NCBI GenBank assembly: GCA_964348795.1
Contig: CAYGDY010000002.1
Location: forward strand, 124,001 to 188,000
Length of the DNA stretch: 64,000 nucleotides
Direction of reading: 5' to 3'
Source: JADLAT01 sp964348795
Lineage (GTDB): Bacteria; Pseudomonadota; Alphaproteobacteria; Micavibrionales; Micavibrionaceae
A program made the position numbers and the translations under genes. A model generated the notes under the pieces. The model searched no databases. It worked only from the letters and a program-made list of their open reading frames with translations, and had not been told where the DNA came from. Shown here one piece after another: positions 1 through 8,856 of the stretch. Position 1 is the first letter of the stretch; every line of letters begins with the position of its first letter.

Positions 1-16
1 GCGCACGAAAAACATT

Positions 17-562
17 CTATTTTTTTGCAGAGGTTGAAAAGAGGAAGAGATATTCCCCGTAGCCTTCCAGCGCCATGCTCTCCACAGGCACAAATCGCAA
101 GGCGGCGGAATTGATGCAATAGCGCTTCCCGCCTTGATCCGCGGGCCCGTCATCAAATACGTGCCCCAAATGCGCATCCGAAGCGCTGGAACGCACCTCT
201 GTACGAGGCACCCCCATTTTGAAATCATCCTTATTCTGGATCATATGATCCTTGATGGGACGGGTAAAGCTCGGCCAGCCGGTGCCGCTATCGTACTTGT
301 CTGTAGAGGAAAACAGCGGCTCTCCCGAAATCACATCCACATAGATACCAGGGTCCTTTTTGTTCCAGTACGCGCCGGTAAAGGGTGCTTCCGTCCCGTC
401 ATGGAGCGTCACGCGTTTTTGCTCCTCCGTCAGATGCGAAGTGTCCATAGCTTTGGTTTTCGTCATGTTATGTTCCTCTCCCGCGCAAGCCTGCCCATTC
501 AGGGGCAGAAGAAAAAATCCCCCTGTGAATATTGCAAGATACAGCGCCCATTGTTTCAACAT
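17..562 (-). CDS. msrB: Peptide-methionine (R)-S-oxide reductase MsrB, exported form
   Basis: Reduces methionine-R-sulfoxide in oxidised proteins. The 181-aa product has a hydrophobic N-terminal signal (about residues 5–27), so it probably acts in the periplasm, followed by one MsrB domain. The family blocks GTGWPSF (93–99), DAHLGHVF (129–136) and RYCINS (147–152) are present; Cys149 is the catalytic cysteine. Both zinc-binding CxxC pairs of many MsrBs are absent, and Thr94 sits where the recycling cysteine often is, so the enzyme probably uses an external thiol for recycling. It follows the upstream same-strand unknown gene after about 14 bp, suggesting a shared transcript. Family assignment is firm; the export is inferred from the signal. 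Confidence 0.93.
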   Translation of the reverse strand: MLKQWALYLAIFTGGFFLLPLNGQACAGEEHNMTKTKAMDTSHLTEEQKRVTLHDGTEAPFTGAYWNKKDPGIYVDVISGEPLFSSTDKYDSGTGWPSFTRPIKDHMIQNKDDFKMGVPRTEVRSSASDAHLGHVFDDGPADQGGKRYCINSAALRFVPVESMALEGYGEYLFLFSTSAKK

Positions 563-576
563 CTTCCAAGGTCCCT

Positions 577-1005
577 CTATTTTTTGGTATGCTTTGATTT
601 GGCGGCCATGGCCTTGAGCGCGTCTACATGCGCCTGCGAAGCCGGAGCCCGCTTACGCGGCACGCCGGAGTCCTCCAGCCCAAACACGGTGGCATCAGCC
701 GCAGCCACGGCCTTCAAAAGCTCCATCCCGAAGCTGTCTTTCTTACCTGTTTTGGGCTTATCGGAAGTATCGGACACCGTTTTTTTGGAAAGCTTTACAC
801 CGAACCGCGCCGTATCGGCGCGCCCAGAGGCCACACGCTCCACCTGATACGCCACAATGCCCGATAAATGCGGCTTAGCGAGTGCGTACAGGAGGATTTC
901 ATCCTCCGCCGCCCACGCGATGATTTTCTGGCGGGCCTTACCCTCGTTCCCTTTCGAGAGATCCAAGGCTTTTTTGATCTTGTTTTCGGCGTATTCCAGC
1001 GACAT
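577..1005 (-). CDS. Conserved hypothetical protein, lysine-rich, 142 aa
   Basis: Not recognised. The protein is soluble, charged and lysine-rich, with a helical N-terminal half (residues 1–60), a lysine/serine-rich linker (about 75–90) and a basic C-terminal tail. No signal peptide or membrane segment is seen. The start at 1005 is supported by a GGGAG Shine-Dalgarno sequence about 8 nt upstream. It lies just upstream of msrB on the same strand and may be co-transcribed with it. Codon use looks like that of its neighbours, so it is probably a native gene. Confidence 0.75.
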   Translation of the reverse strand: MSLEYAENKIKKALDLSKGNEGKARQKIIAWAAEDEILLYALAKPHLSGIVAYQVERVASGRADTARFGVKLSKKTVSDTSDKPKTGKKDSFGMELLKAVAAADATVFGLEDSGVPRKRAPASQAHVDALKAMAAKSKHTKK

Positions 1006-1211
1006 GGCTTTTCTCCCTGTTTAACGCGCCCTTGTGCGTCCTCCAGCATGCCATAATTTACAGGACAGGGAAAGTTTTGAATTTCTACGAAAATACACAC
1101 TGGTCACAAAAGATTTTTTACAATTAAAATCAACAGAATAAGAAAAAACATTTCTTATTCCCTCAGGTCGCATGGTATAATTCATATATATATATTTAAT
1201 GGAAACTGTCT

Positions 1212-1610
1212 GTGCCAATGAAGCTCGAAACAAAACTCGGCGATCAATTTAAAGACCCCTCGCAAGCAGACTTCAATCTTGTCCTCTCGCCAGAGGAACT
1301 CATCAAGTTGGATGAAATTCTGAAGGCTGGCATTACAACAGACCCCATTATCAGAAATGTCCCTCAGCAGGACACAGAAGCCCTCTCGCAAAAAATTTCC
1401 CGTATAAGGGCCCTACCCCTTGAGCATGAAATCAATATAACCTTTTCCCGCATAGAGCTTTCACAGATAGATTCCATTGCGGACTCCATTTGCGTGCAGG
1501 GCATGGAAGGCTACGCCCCTCATCTGATGCACTTTTTTCCAGATGAAGAGGCTTTGGATCAATTCACAGATGAAATACAGGACGTATACCAGAAGAGTTG
1601 TTTACCTTAA
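1212..1610 (+). CDS. Hypothetical protein, 132 aa, possible internal duplication
   Basis: Not recognised. A small acidic soluble protein with no signal or membrane segment. Two segments look alike: residues near 21–40 (pattern LSPEELIKLDEIL) and near 74–93 (pattern FSRIELSQIDSIA), suggesting two related alpha/beta units. An AT-rich promoter-like stretch lies upstream around 1160–1200. It ends about 20 bp before the start of the 396-aa gene on the same strand, so the two probably form one operon. It could be a partner or immunity protein to that gene, but this is inference from position only. Confidence 0.7.
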   Translation: MPMKLETKLGDQFKDPSQADFNLVLSPEELIKLDEILKAGITTDPIIRNVPQQDTEALSQKISRIRALPLEHEINITFSRIELSQIDSIADSICVQGMEGYAPHLMHFFPDEEALDQFTDEIQDVYQKSCLP

Positions 1611-1630
1611 GGCACAAAGAGGCCCCAAAC

Positions 1631-2821
1631 ATGGCAGAAACAATAGGCGATTTGAAGGACGTTATTGAGCGGATAGTACCCCACGCCGAACAAGAAGATC
1701 ATTACGGTGATTTTCTTGAGCCGAAAAGAGGGCCCACACTCCAAGGCAACAGCCCAAGCGACATCAGGCAACATATCTATAACATTTTAAATGATCCAGA
1801 TACGAAAGGGTTTACAGCCACAAATGATGGCCAAAAAATGTATTTCTATCATGAAAAAACCAATACGGTTCTTATCATTGATCCGAACGCCCCTGGTGGG
1901 GGAAGCGTTTACCGCCCCAAGACCCCCTCTCAAGGACAGAGTCATTTTAACAAACAAGTTGAAAACTGTATGAAGGACAGAGCAGATGGTAACAATACGC
2001 TCAGACTCTCAGAAAAACCAAATATTGTTACAGGCGGACTTGAAGGGGTAAAGACAGAATGGCACGCCCTGCAAACTAAACTACTACATAATGCACCTCA
2101 CGTCCTATCAGAGGCTGGGAAAATCTCCAAAAACCCCTTATTTGATGTTGGCATTGGTGTTGCGGCTGGCACGCTAGCCTATGCACAAGGTGCCAGCGCC
2201 TCAGGAATTGCGCAAGCCACGGCAGGACCGCTCAACCCAGCCCCTGAAACAACGGATGCGATAATACAGGGAAAAAGCGGTACGGACATTGCCAAGGCCG
2301 CCGCAATAGATACCTCTGCCTTGGCGGGGTGTGCTGGCGGCGCAATAGCGGGCGCTAAGACCCTAGGCGCAGGCGGCGCGACTATCGGCACCTTTGTTGA
2401 ACCTGTTGGCGGCACAGCCATTGGTGGCGGAATCGGAGGCGTTGTAGGCGGCGTGGGAGGGTGTATTGTGGGGGCGTGGGCCGCCTCTGGTATCACAGAA
2501 GACATCATCGCTTTTTTCTCAAGCGAGGAAACTGACACAATCCCCCTTGCGGAGATCAAAGCCCTCCTTCCTGAAAAGGCAACAACCGATATGCCGCCAG
2601 AAATTCAAGCTTTGATAGAGGCGCGCACCTCAGACGCTTTGCTTGAACGTAGCCTGCAAGAGATGAAAAATGACGGGAGTTTTGAACTCGTTGCCGCAGA
2701 ACTCAAACACCAAAAAACCATACAAGAGGCCCAAACAATGCAGGCCGCAAACGAAGAAAACTACATCACCACCCCCACCCAAGCCCAAGGAAACACACGC
2801 CCTACCAGCATGATGTCTTAA
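1631..2821 (+). CDS. Glycine-zipper protein with possible toxin-like N-terminal segment, 396 aa
   Basis: Function unknown. I choose the ATG at 1631 because an AAAGAGG Shine-Dalgarno sits about 8 nt upstream; an ATG at 1598 inside the previous gene is less likely. Residues about 47–110 (TNDGQKMYFYHEKTNTV, then GGGSVYRP and HFNKQ) resemble by eye the short BECR-fold nuclease modules found in polymorphic toxins; this is a weak, memory-based resemblance. Residues about 172–185 and 228–285 are Gly/Ala-rich hydrophobic stretches of glycine-zipper type that could insert in a membrane. The C-terminus is polar and Gln-rich. There is no classical signal peptide. It is tail-to-tail with mfd with almost no gap. 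Confidence 0.72.
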   Translation: MAETIGDLKDVIERIVPHAEQEDHYGDFLEPKRGPTLQGNSPSDIRQHIYNILNDPDTKGFTATNDGQKMYFYHEKTNTVLIIDPNAPGGGSVYRPKTPSQGQSHFNKQVENCMKDRADGNNTLRLSEKPNIVTGGLEGVKTEWHALQTKLLHNAPHVLSEAGKISKNPLFDVGIGVAAGTLAYAQGASASGIAQATAGPLNPAPETTDAIIQGKSGTDIAKAAAIDTSALAGCAGGAIAGAKTLGAGGATIGTFVEPVGGTAIGGGIGGVVGGVGGCIVGAWAASGITEDIIAFFSSEETDTIPLAEIKALLPEKATTDMPPEIQALIEARTSDALLERSLQEMKNDGSFELVAAELKHQKTIQEAQTMQAANEENYITTPTQAQGNTRPTSMMS

Positions 2822-2824
2822 AAT

Positions 2825-5800
2825 TTACAATCCCGCCAGTTCCTCCAGCACACGCCTCACCCCCCGCACGCGCTCCGGTCCACCTTCCCACGCATGGGTG
2901 AGGACAATTTTCTGATCGGGGCGGAGTTTCACCTGCCCACGCTTGGCATTCATCCAGCCCATCAGCCCCTGCAAATTGGGCGGGGAATCCTTGTGGTAAC
3001 CAATCACCGCACCTTTAGGACCCACTTCGATGGAGGCAATACCGGCCTTTTTACACTGTTGTTTCATCGCCACAATATCCAGCAAATTCACCACTTCCTC
3101 CGGCAGATCACCGAACCGGTCAATCAACTCCGCCGCGAAGTTTTCGATATCATCGGGTGTTTTCAGATCCGGCAAGCGGCGATACAAGCTCATCCGCACA
3201 CCCAAATCGGGTACATAATTTTCGGGAATTAAAACAGACGTGCCGATAGCAATCTGCGGGCTCCAATCCTCCTCCTGCGGGATATCATTGGAAATACCCT
3301 GCCGCGCCAGCGCAACGGCTTCTTCCAGCATTTGCTGGTACAGCTCCACCCCCACTTCGCGGATATGCCCCGATTGCTGGTCGCCCAGCAAATTCCCAGC
3401 CCCCCGAATATCCATATCATGCGAGGCGAGCTGAAATCCTGCGCCGAGCGTATCCAGAGTCTCCATGACCTCTAGCCGCTTTTGCGCCTGCGGATTGAGC
3501 TTTTGAAGCGGTGGATAGGTCAGATACGCGTAGGCCCGCACCTTTGACCGCCCGATCCGCCCGCGAATTTGATACAGTTGCGCGAGGCCAAACATATCGG
3601 CGCGGTGGATAATCATGGTGTTGGCAGTGGGGATATCAATCCCGCTCTCGATGATATTCGTGGCGAGGAGCACATCATACTGCCCGTCATAAAAGGCCGT
3701 CATGCGGTCTTCCAGTTCTGTCGGGGTCATCTGCCCATGCGCGGTGATGAGCTTCACCTCCGGCACAAGGTCCTTAAGCATGGTTTCCAGATCGGCCATA
3801 TCCGCAATACGCGGGCACACGTAAAAACTCTGCCCGCCGCGGTAATGTTCCCGCAAAAGCGCATCACGCACCACCATCCCGTCAAACGGCATCACAAAGG
3901 TCCGCACCGCAAGCCGGTCCACTGGCGGCGTGGTGATCAGGCTCATTTCCTTCACCCCTGTCAAGGACATCTGGAGCGTGCGGGGAATCGGCGTAGCAGT
4001 AAGAGTCAAGACATGCACGTTGTTTTTGAGTTCTTTCAAGCGCTCCTTCTGCTTGACCCCGAATTTTTGTTCTTCGTCCACGATCAGCAATCCCAGATTG
4101 GAAAATTTCATGCCCTCCGCAAAGAGCGCGTGCGTACCGATCACAATGTGCACAGCCCCCTCTGCCAGCCCCTCTTTGGTCAGCTTCGCATCCCGCACAT
4201 TCACCATGCGGGAGAGTTGCCCGATCCGCAGGCCCGTCCCTGCAAAGCGTTTCTGGAAGTTGTTGAAATGTTGCCGTGCCAGCAGGGTTGTCGGCACCAC
4301 CACGGCCACCTGCGCCCCCGCCATAGCCGCCACGTAAGCCGCCCGCAAAGCGACTTCCGTTTTTCCGAACCCCACATCCCCGCACACAAGCCGGTCCATC
4401 GGGTGATCCGCCGCCAGACTTTCCAGCACCTCCGTAATGGCACGATCCTGATCTTCCGTCTCTGCATAGGGGAACTTGCTGGCAAAACCGTTATAAAGCT
4501 CCGGCGCGATTTCGAGGGATTCTGTGCGCTTGAGCAAACGCTCTGCGGCGATTTTCAGCAAGCCTTCTGCCATCACCATCAAATCTTTTTTCACGCGGGC
4601 TTTGCGTGCCTGCCACCCTGCTCCGCCGAGCCTGTCCAGTTGCACTGTACCTTCATCCGCACCAAAACGGGACAGAACCTCGATATTCACCACAGGCACA
4701 TAAAGCTTGTCCCCACCCGCATATTCAATCTTGAGACAATCATGAAACACTTTGCCGGCCTGCACGGTTTCCAGTTTCAGAAATTTTCCGACCCCGTGAT
4801 CCACATGCACGACCAGATCCCCTTCATCCAGCGATGACACCTCACGCAGGAAATTATCAGCCTTTTTCTTGCGTCCGGATTTTCGGACAAGACGGTCACC
4901 GAGAATATCCGCCTCTGTCAGCACGGCCAGATCGCCTGCCACAAAGCCATGCTCAAGAGGCAGGACGGATATACCTGTTTCCAAAGGTTTGAGCTTTTTA
5001 AGATCCTCAGCACCATGACAGAGGATCATTCCGCCGATCCCCGCCGATTCCATCATGGTCCGAAGCCGTTGCAAGGCCCCCTCGCTGTAACACACAATCA
5101 GGATTTTACGGCATAATGCCCCCTCCTCCCCTCTGGGGAGAGCCTCTCTATCCTGCCCCCTCTCCCCTCTGGAGAGAGGGGCTGTGTTGTAGTCTTTTTT
5201 ATCTCCCATCCTCAAATGCAAAATATGCTTCCGGAGTTCCCCCATCACATCCCCATCGGGAAGACTTCTGATATCGGCAAAATCACGGCCCTTTTTCGCG
5301 CCCATACTGTCTTCGCGGGAAATATCCGGCGCCTGAAAAGGCGAAAAGCCCACAGCGCCTTCCAGCCATCCCGCCAGTTCTTCCTGCGGGATATAAAGCG
5401 CTTCAGGGCGCAGGGGATGATACACAGCCCCAGACATGACGGCTTGCTCCCTACCCTTGGTTTTCCCTGCCAACTCAAGTGTTTTACGCGCCTCATAAAA
5501 ATCTGCAATCTGTGTCAGACGCTCCCCATAGGCCTCTTGCGCGTGATAATCCAGCGTAACCATTCTGCGCGGCAGATAATCAAACACTGTTTCCAGCCCT
5601 TCGTAGAACAGAGGCATCCAGTGATCCATCCCGTTATAGCGCCGCCCTTCGGACACGGCTTCGTAGAGGGGATCACCGCGCTGGACGACCCCGAAGGCCT
5701 CCCTATACCCTGACCGAAACCGTTCAATCGTTTCCTCGTTCAGGGAAAATTCCCCCGCCGGATAGAGCATAAATTCCTTCACCGGATCGAGCGTTCTTTG

Positions 5801-6415
5801 TGTATCAGGATCAAATGTGCGAAGCGATTCGATCTCGTCTCCGAATAAATCCATCCGAAAGGGTTTTTCAACACCGGAAGGAAACAGATCCACGATCCCG
5901 CCGCGCAGGGCGTACTCGCCCATTTCCCGTACCGTTTCAGTACGGCTATAGCCCTTCTCACTGAGCAGATTTTGCAAATGAGCGCTATCGAGCCGCCCGC
6001 CCTTTCGGATCAACAGCGACCCTTCCGCCAAGGCTTTGTACGGCATAACGCGCTGGGAAACAGCATTGATCGTTGTCAGCACAAGGCGCGGAAAACGCTC
6101 TTTCTGGGCTTCCCATACCTGCAACCGCGCCAGCGCAGACACCCGACGGGCCACAATATCGCCATTGGGCGAAACACGGTCATAGGGCAGACAATCCCAC
6201 GCCGGAAAATCGACAACCTGCACGTCAGGTGCAAAATATGCCAACAGGGCATTGAGCGTGGCAACACGGCTATCATCCAGCGCTACATGAAGCACAACCT
6301 GATCCGTCCGCATCGCTGTGCGCGCCTGATCTGCTAAAATCCGCGCATCCTGCCCCTCCGGCGCACCGAAAATCATTGTACGGGCATGCGGTGTGATCTC
6401 TGGAAGTCCCTTCAT
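2825..6415 (-). CDS. mfd: Transcription-repair coupling factor Mfd
   Basis: ATP-dependent translocase that removes RNA polymerase stalled at lesions and recruits UvrA. The 1196-aa protein has the UvrB-like N-terminal module, an RNA-polymerase-interacting CarD-like domain at about residues 528–585 (VVHVDHGVGKF), then RecG-like helicase motifs: Walker A GDVGFGKTE near 678, DEEQ near 778, and RGRIGRS motif VI, followed by the TRCF C-terminal domain. Residues about 403–437 are an unusual insert encoded by a palindromic repeat (see separate entry). It is divergent from btaA. Assignment is secure. Confidence 0.98.
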   Translation of the reverse strand: MKGLPEITPHARTMIFGAPEGQDARILADQARTAMRTDQVVLHVALDDSRVATLNALLAYFAPDVQVVDFPAWDCLPYDRVSPNGDIVARRVSALARLQVWEAQKERFPRLVLTTINAVSQRVMPYKALAEGSLLIRKGGRLDSAHLQNLLSEKGYSRTETVREMGEYALRGGIVDLFPSGVEKPFRMDLFGDEIESLRTFDPDTQRTLDPVKEFMLYPAGEFSLNEETIERFRSGYREAFGVVQRGDPLYEAVSEGRRYNGMDHWMPLFYEGLETVFDYLPRRMVTLDYHAQEAYGERLTQIADFYEARKTLELAGKTKGREQAVMSGAVYHPLRPEALYIPQEELAGWLEGAVGFSPFQAPDISREDSMGAKKGRDFADIRSLPDGDVMGELRKHILHLRMGDKKDYNTAPLSRGERGQDREALPRGEEGALCRKILIVCYSEGALQRLRTMMESAGIGGMILCHGAEDLKKLKPLETGISVLPLEHGFVAGDLAVLTEADILGDRLVRKSGRKKKADNFLREVSSLDEGDLVVHVDHGVGKFLKLETVQAGKVFHDCLKIEYAGGDKLYVPVVNIEVLSRFGADEGTVQLDRLGGAGWQARKARVKKDLMVMAEGLLKIAAERLLKRTESLEIAPELYNGFASKFPYAETEDQDRAITEVLESLAADHPMDRLVCGDVGFGKTEVALRAAYVAAMAGAQVAVVVPTTLLARQHFNNFQKRFAGTGLRIGQLSRMVNVRDAKLTKEGLAEGAVHIVIGTHALFAEGMKFSNLGLLIVDEEQKFGVKQKERLKELKNNVHVLTLTATPIPRTLQMSLTGVKEMSLITTPPVDRLAVRTFVMPFDGMVVRDALLREHYRGGQSFYVCPRIADMADLETMLKDLVPEVKLITAHGQMTPTELEDRMTAFYDGQYDVLLATNIIESGIDIPTANTMIIHRADMFGLAQLYQIRGRIGRSKVRAYAYLTYPPLQKLNPQAQKRLEVMETLDTLGAGFQLASHDMDIRGAGNLLGDQQSGHIREVGVELYQQMLEEAVALARQGISNDIPQEEDWSPQIAIGTSVLIPENYVPDLGVRMSLYRRLPDLKTPDDIENFAAELIDRFGDLPEEVVNLLDIVAMKQQCKKAGIASIEVGPKGAVIGYHKDSPPNLQGLMGWMNAKRGQVKLRPDQKIVLTHAWEGGPERVRGVRRVLEELAGL
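5115..5200. repeat. Palindromic repeat inserted in frame within mfd
   Basis: The stretch contains CCCCTCTGGGGAGAG and then CCCCTCTCCCCTCTGGAGAG, which can fold back on itself. It adds a low-complexity segment (PLSRGERG, then ALPRGEEG on the protein side) to Mfd without breaking the frame. Sequences of this sort are usually intergenic. Comparable in-frame palindromic elements are known in Rickettsia proteins; whether this belongs to the same class is inference. Confidence 0.65.
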
Positions 6416-6516
6416 ACGCTGTTTCTTGTCTTCTTTTGCATTTATCCCTGCAACGGATGTTGTAATGTGCGACCTTTTTATATATATGTTTTGCGTTCAG
6501 TCAAAGGATCAATGCG

Positions 6517-7839
6517 ATGATATTGCCAGTACAAAAGAAAACAGAAACACCCGAAACACAAGCCGCATACGAGGCCCCCAATCCGGACCTTCTCAAAAAT
6601 GCCGTGCATGAACATGCCGCCATCAGCAAGCGCGGCTTTTTGGAACGCCTGTTTACCTTTTGTTTCAAGGGCTTTGTATACCCCCAGATCTGGGAAGATC
6701 CCGAAGTGGATCTGGCGGCACTCAAGCTCGATAAAACCAGCCGGATCATGACGATTGCGTCCGGCGGATGTAATGTTATGAATTACCTCACCGAAAGTCC
6801 GGAAGCTGTAAAAGCTATTGACCTGAATCCCGCGCACGTGGCTCTGGGCCGCCTCAAAATCGCGGCCATCAAACACTTACCGGACTATGAAAGCTTTTTC
6901 CTGTTCTTCGGCCATGCGGACGACAAGCGCAATATCGAAAATTACGAAAAATACATCGCGCCCCATCTGGATCAGTTCTCCCGCAACTATTGGGAGGCTT
7001 GGACCCCCTTCCGCGGTAAACGTATCAATTATTTCACAAAAAATCTTTACCAGTTCGGTTTGCTCGGCCGTTTTATTTCCGCCGTTCATATTCTCTCAAA
7101 ATTTTATGGAGAAGACCCCAAAGACATCCTGACAGCCAAAACCATGGAAGAACAGTCAGAAATTTTTAACCGGACACTGGGCCCCATCTTCGACAAGCCC
7201 TTTGTCAAATGGATTTGCAATATGCCACCGGCCCTGTATGGCCTTGGGATTCCCCCTTCACAGTTTGATGACCTGAAAGACGCGGCGCATGGGGATGTTG
7301 CCAGTTTGCTGAAAGAACGTCTGCGCCGTCTGGCCTGCGACTTCCCGATTGATGAAAACTATTTCGCATGGCAGGCGTTCGGACGTGGTTATGACAAGGA
7401 AAATAAAAAGGCTGTCCCGCGCTACCTCAGCAAGAAAAATTATGAAATCCTCAAGAAAAACGCAGACAAGGTGGAAGTCCATCACACCTCCATCACCAGC
7501 TTTCTGCAATCTCAAACGCCGCAATCTTTGGATTGCTATGTCTTTTTGGATGCACAGGACTGGATGAACGATGCCCAGCTCAATATTCTATGGACGGAAG
7601 TGCTCCGCACGGCCAGACCTGGCGCCCGCGTGATCTTCCGGACCGCCGGCATGGAAAGTCCGCTGACAGAAGCCCTGCCCGCAGAGATCCTCAACCGCTT
7701 CCATTACGACCCTTCTGCCTCGCAAGACGCTGTGAAGAAGGACCGCTCCTCGATCTATGGCGGATTCCATGTCTATACGCTGGAATCTGAAAACAGTTCG
7801 CTTAATGGCAAAACGCCGCCGAGTATCAAGGCTGTATAA
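6517..7839 (+). CDS. btaA: BtaA, SAM:diacylglycerol 3-amino-3-carboxypropyltransferase
   Basis: First step of betaine-lipid synthesis: transfers the 3-amino-3-carboxypropyl group of S-adenosylmethionine to diacylglycerol, giving DGHS. The 440-aa product shows the BtaA/DUF3419 pattern: YPQIWEDP (55–62), SAM-binding ASGGCN (81–86) and DLNP (102–105). An AAAGGA Shine-Dalgarno precedes the ATG. btaB follows after 26 bp on the same strand, so the pair forms an operon. Together they would let the cell replace phospholipids, a known response to low phosphate in other alphaproteobacteria; no Pho box was identified here. Confidence 0.95.
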   Translation: MILPVQKKTETPETQAAYEAPNPDLLKNAVHEHAAISKRGFLERLFTFCFKGFVYPQIWEDPEVDLAALKLDKTSRIMTIASGGCNVMNYLTESPEAVKAIDLNPAHVALGRLKIAAIKHLPDYESFFLFFGHADDKRNIENYEKYIAPHLDQFSRNYWEAWTPFRGKRINYFTKNLYQFGLLGRFISAVHILSKFYGEDPKDILTAKTMEEQSEIFNRTLGPIFDKPFVKWICNMPPALYGLGIPPSQFDDLKDAAHGDVASLLKERLRRLACDFPIDENYFAWQAFGRGYDKENKKAVPRYLSKKNYEILKKNADKVEVHHTSITSFLQSQTPQSLDCYVFLDAQDWMNDAQLNILWTEVLRTARPGARVIFRTAGMESPLTEALPAEILNRFHYDPSASQDAVKKDRSSIYGGFHVYTLESENSSLNGKTPPSIKAV

Positions 7840-7865
7840 ACCTTTTCTCATAAAAAAGTTGAAGC

Positions 7866-8540
7866 ATGAAATCTGCGGCACATACAGAAACAGAAGATCA
7901 GACCAAACACAATATGGATCGCATGTACCGCCTCACGCGGCATGTCTATGATCTGTCCCGCAAATATTATCTTTTAGGACGGGACCGTTTGATTGAAAAC
8001 CTGAAACCCCGCGACGGTGAAGCCGTTTGCGAAGTCGGGTGCGGCACGGCACGCAACCTCATCAAGATGGCCCGCACCTACCCCAACGCCCGTTTTTACG
8101 GTCTTGATGCCTCAGACGAAATGTTAAAAACGGCGCAGGAGTCTTTGAAAAAAAATAATTTATTGGAACGCGTGCCGCTAGCTCAGGCCTATGCGCAGAC
8201 CTTTGATCCACACGCGCTGTTTGCGCTCACAACACCCTTTGACAAAATCGTGTTTTCCTATGCGCTGTCCATCATACCACCGTGGAGGGAATCGATTGAT
8301 CATGCCCTGACCCTCCTGCCCACCAACGGACAACTCCATATCGTGGATTTCGGCGGAATGGACAACCAGCCCGCATGGTTCCGAAAGCTTATCTTCTGGT
8401 GGCTATCCTTGTTTCACGTCTATCACAAACCCGAAATTCTGAATTACCTGAAACGGCTGGAGCTGGAAAAACGTGGCACGCTTTCCGTCCAACACCTCTA
8501 TCGCGGTTATACCTATCTGGCTGTTTTTACGAAGGCCTAG
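7866..8540 (+). CDS. btaB: BtaB, DGHS N-methyltransferase
   Basis: Class I SAM-dependent methyltransferase, 224 aa, with motif I VCEVGCGTARN at residues 54–64 and the acidic post-I residue in FYGLDAS. In the known pathway BtaB trimethylates the head group made by BtaA, giving the betaine lipid DGTS. The gene follows btaA closely and its end overlaps the end of the convergent sdhE gene by 4 bp. Identification rests on the methyltransferase fold plus the btaA neighbour; a generic methyltransferase would otherwise be the call. Confidence 0.92.
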   Translation: MKSAAHTETEDQTKHNMDRMYRLTRHVYDLSRKYYLLGRDRLIENLKPRDGEAVCEVGCGTARNLIKMARTYPNARFYGLDASDEMLKTAQESLKKNNLLERVPLAQAYAQTFDPHALFALTTPFDKIVFSYALSIIPPWRESIDHALTLLPTNGQLHIVDFGGMDNQPAWFRKLIFWWLSLFHVYHKPEILNYLKRLELEKRGTLSVQHLYRGYTYLAVFTKA

Positions 8541-8812
8541 GCCACAACCCTATACGCCAGAACCATCTCCAGCACATCCGACCTTACAGAATCGGGCGGA
8601 ACCTCCTGCCCCGTGATCCAGTTATACAGGTCCGGATCGCTTTCCTCCAACAAGGCCTCATACGTGCCGAGCTGATCCACGGTGAATTCCGGTACAAAAC
8701 GCACGGCAAAACCGCCCAAAATCAGGTCCATTTCCTTCGTCCCCCGATGACCGGAGCGGAAAATCAAACGTTTGCGGAAATTTTGGGTTGTTTCGTCCAT
8801 CCCCATGGACAT
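8537..8812 (-). CDS. sdhE: SdhE, succinate dehydrogenase FAD-assembly factor
   Basis: Small 91-aa protein of the SdhE/YgfY (DUF339) family, which promotes covalent flavin attachment to SdhA. The family signature RGTKEMD is at residues 23–29. I place the start at 8812 (MSMGMDE), because family members begin shortly before the RGxxExD motif; the longer reading frame would run into the recG start. It is divergent from recG and convergent with btaB. mfd, sdhE and recG often lie together in alphaproteobacteria, so btaAB looks like an insertion into that cluster. Confidence 0.92.
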   Translation of the reverse strand: MSMGMDETTQNFRKRLIFRSGHRGTKEMDLILGGFAVRFVPEFTVDQLGTYEALLEESDPDLYNWITGQEVPPDSVRSDVLEMVLAYRVVA

Positions 8813-8856
8813 AGTATATTTTGATCCTGAGCGCAAATCCTGTATTACAATAAGAC

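Noticed and set aside
3569..4837. A 422-aa frame antisense to mfd
   Set aside because: Shadow of the conserved mfd helicase region.
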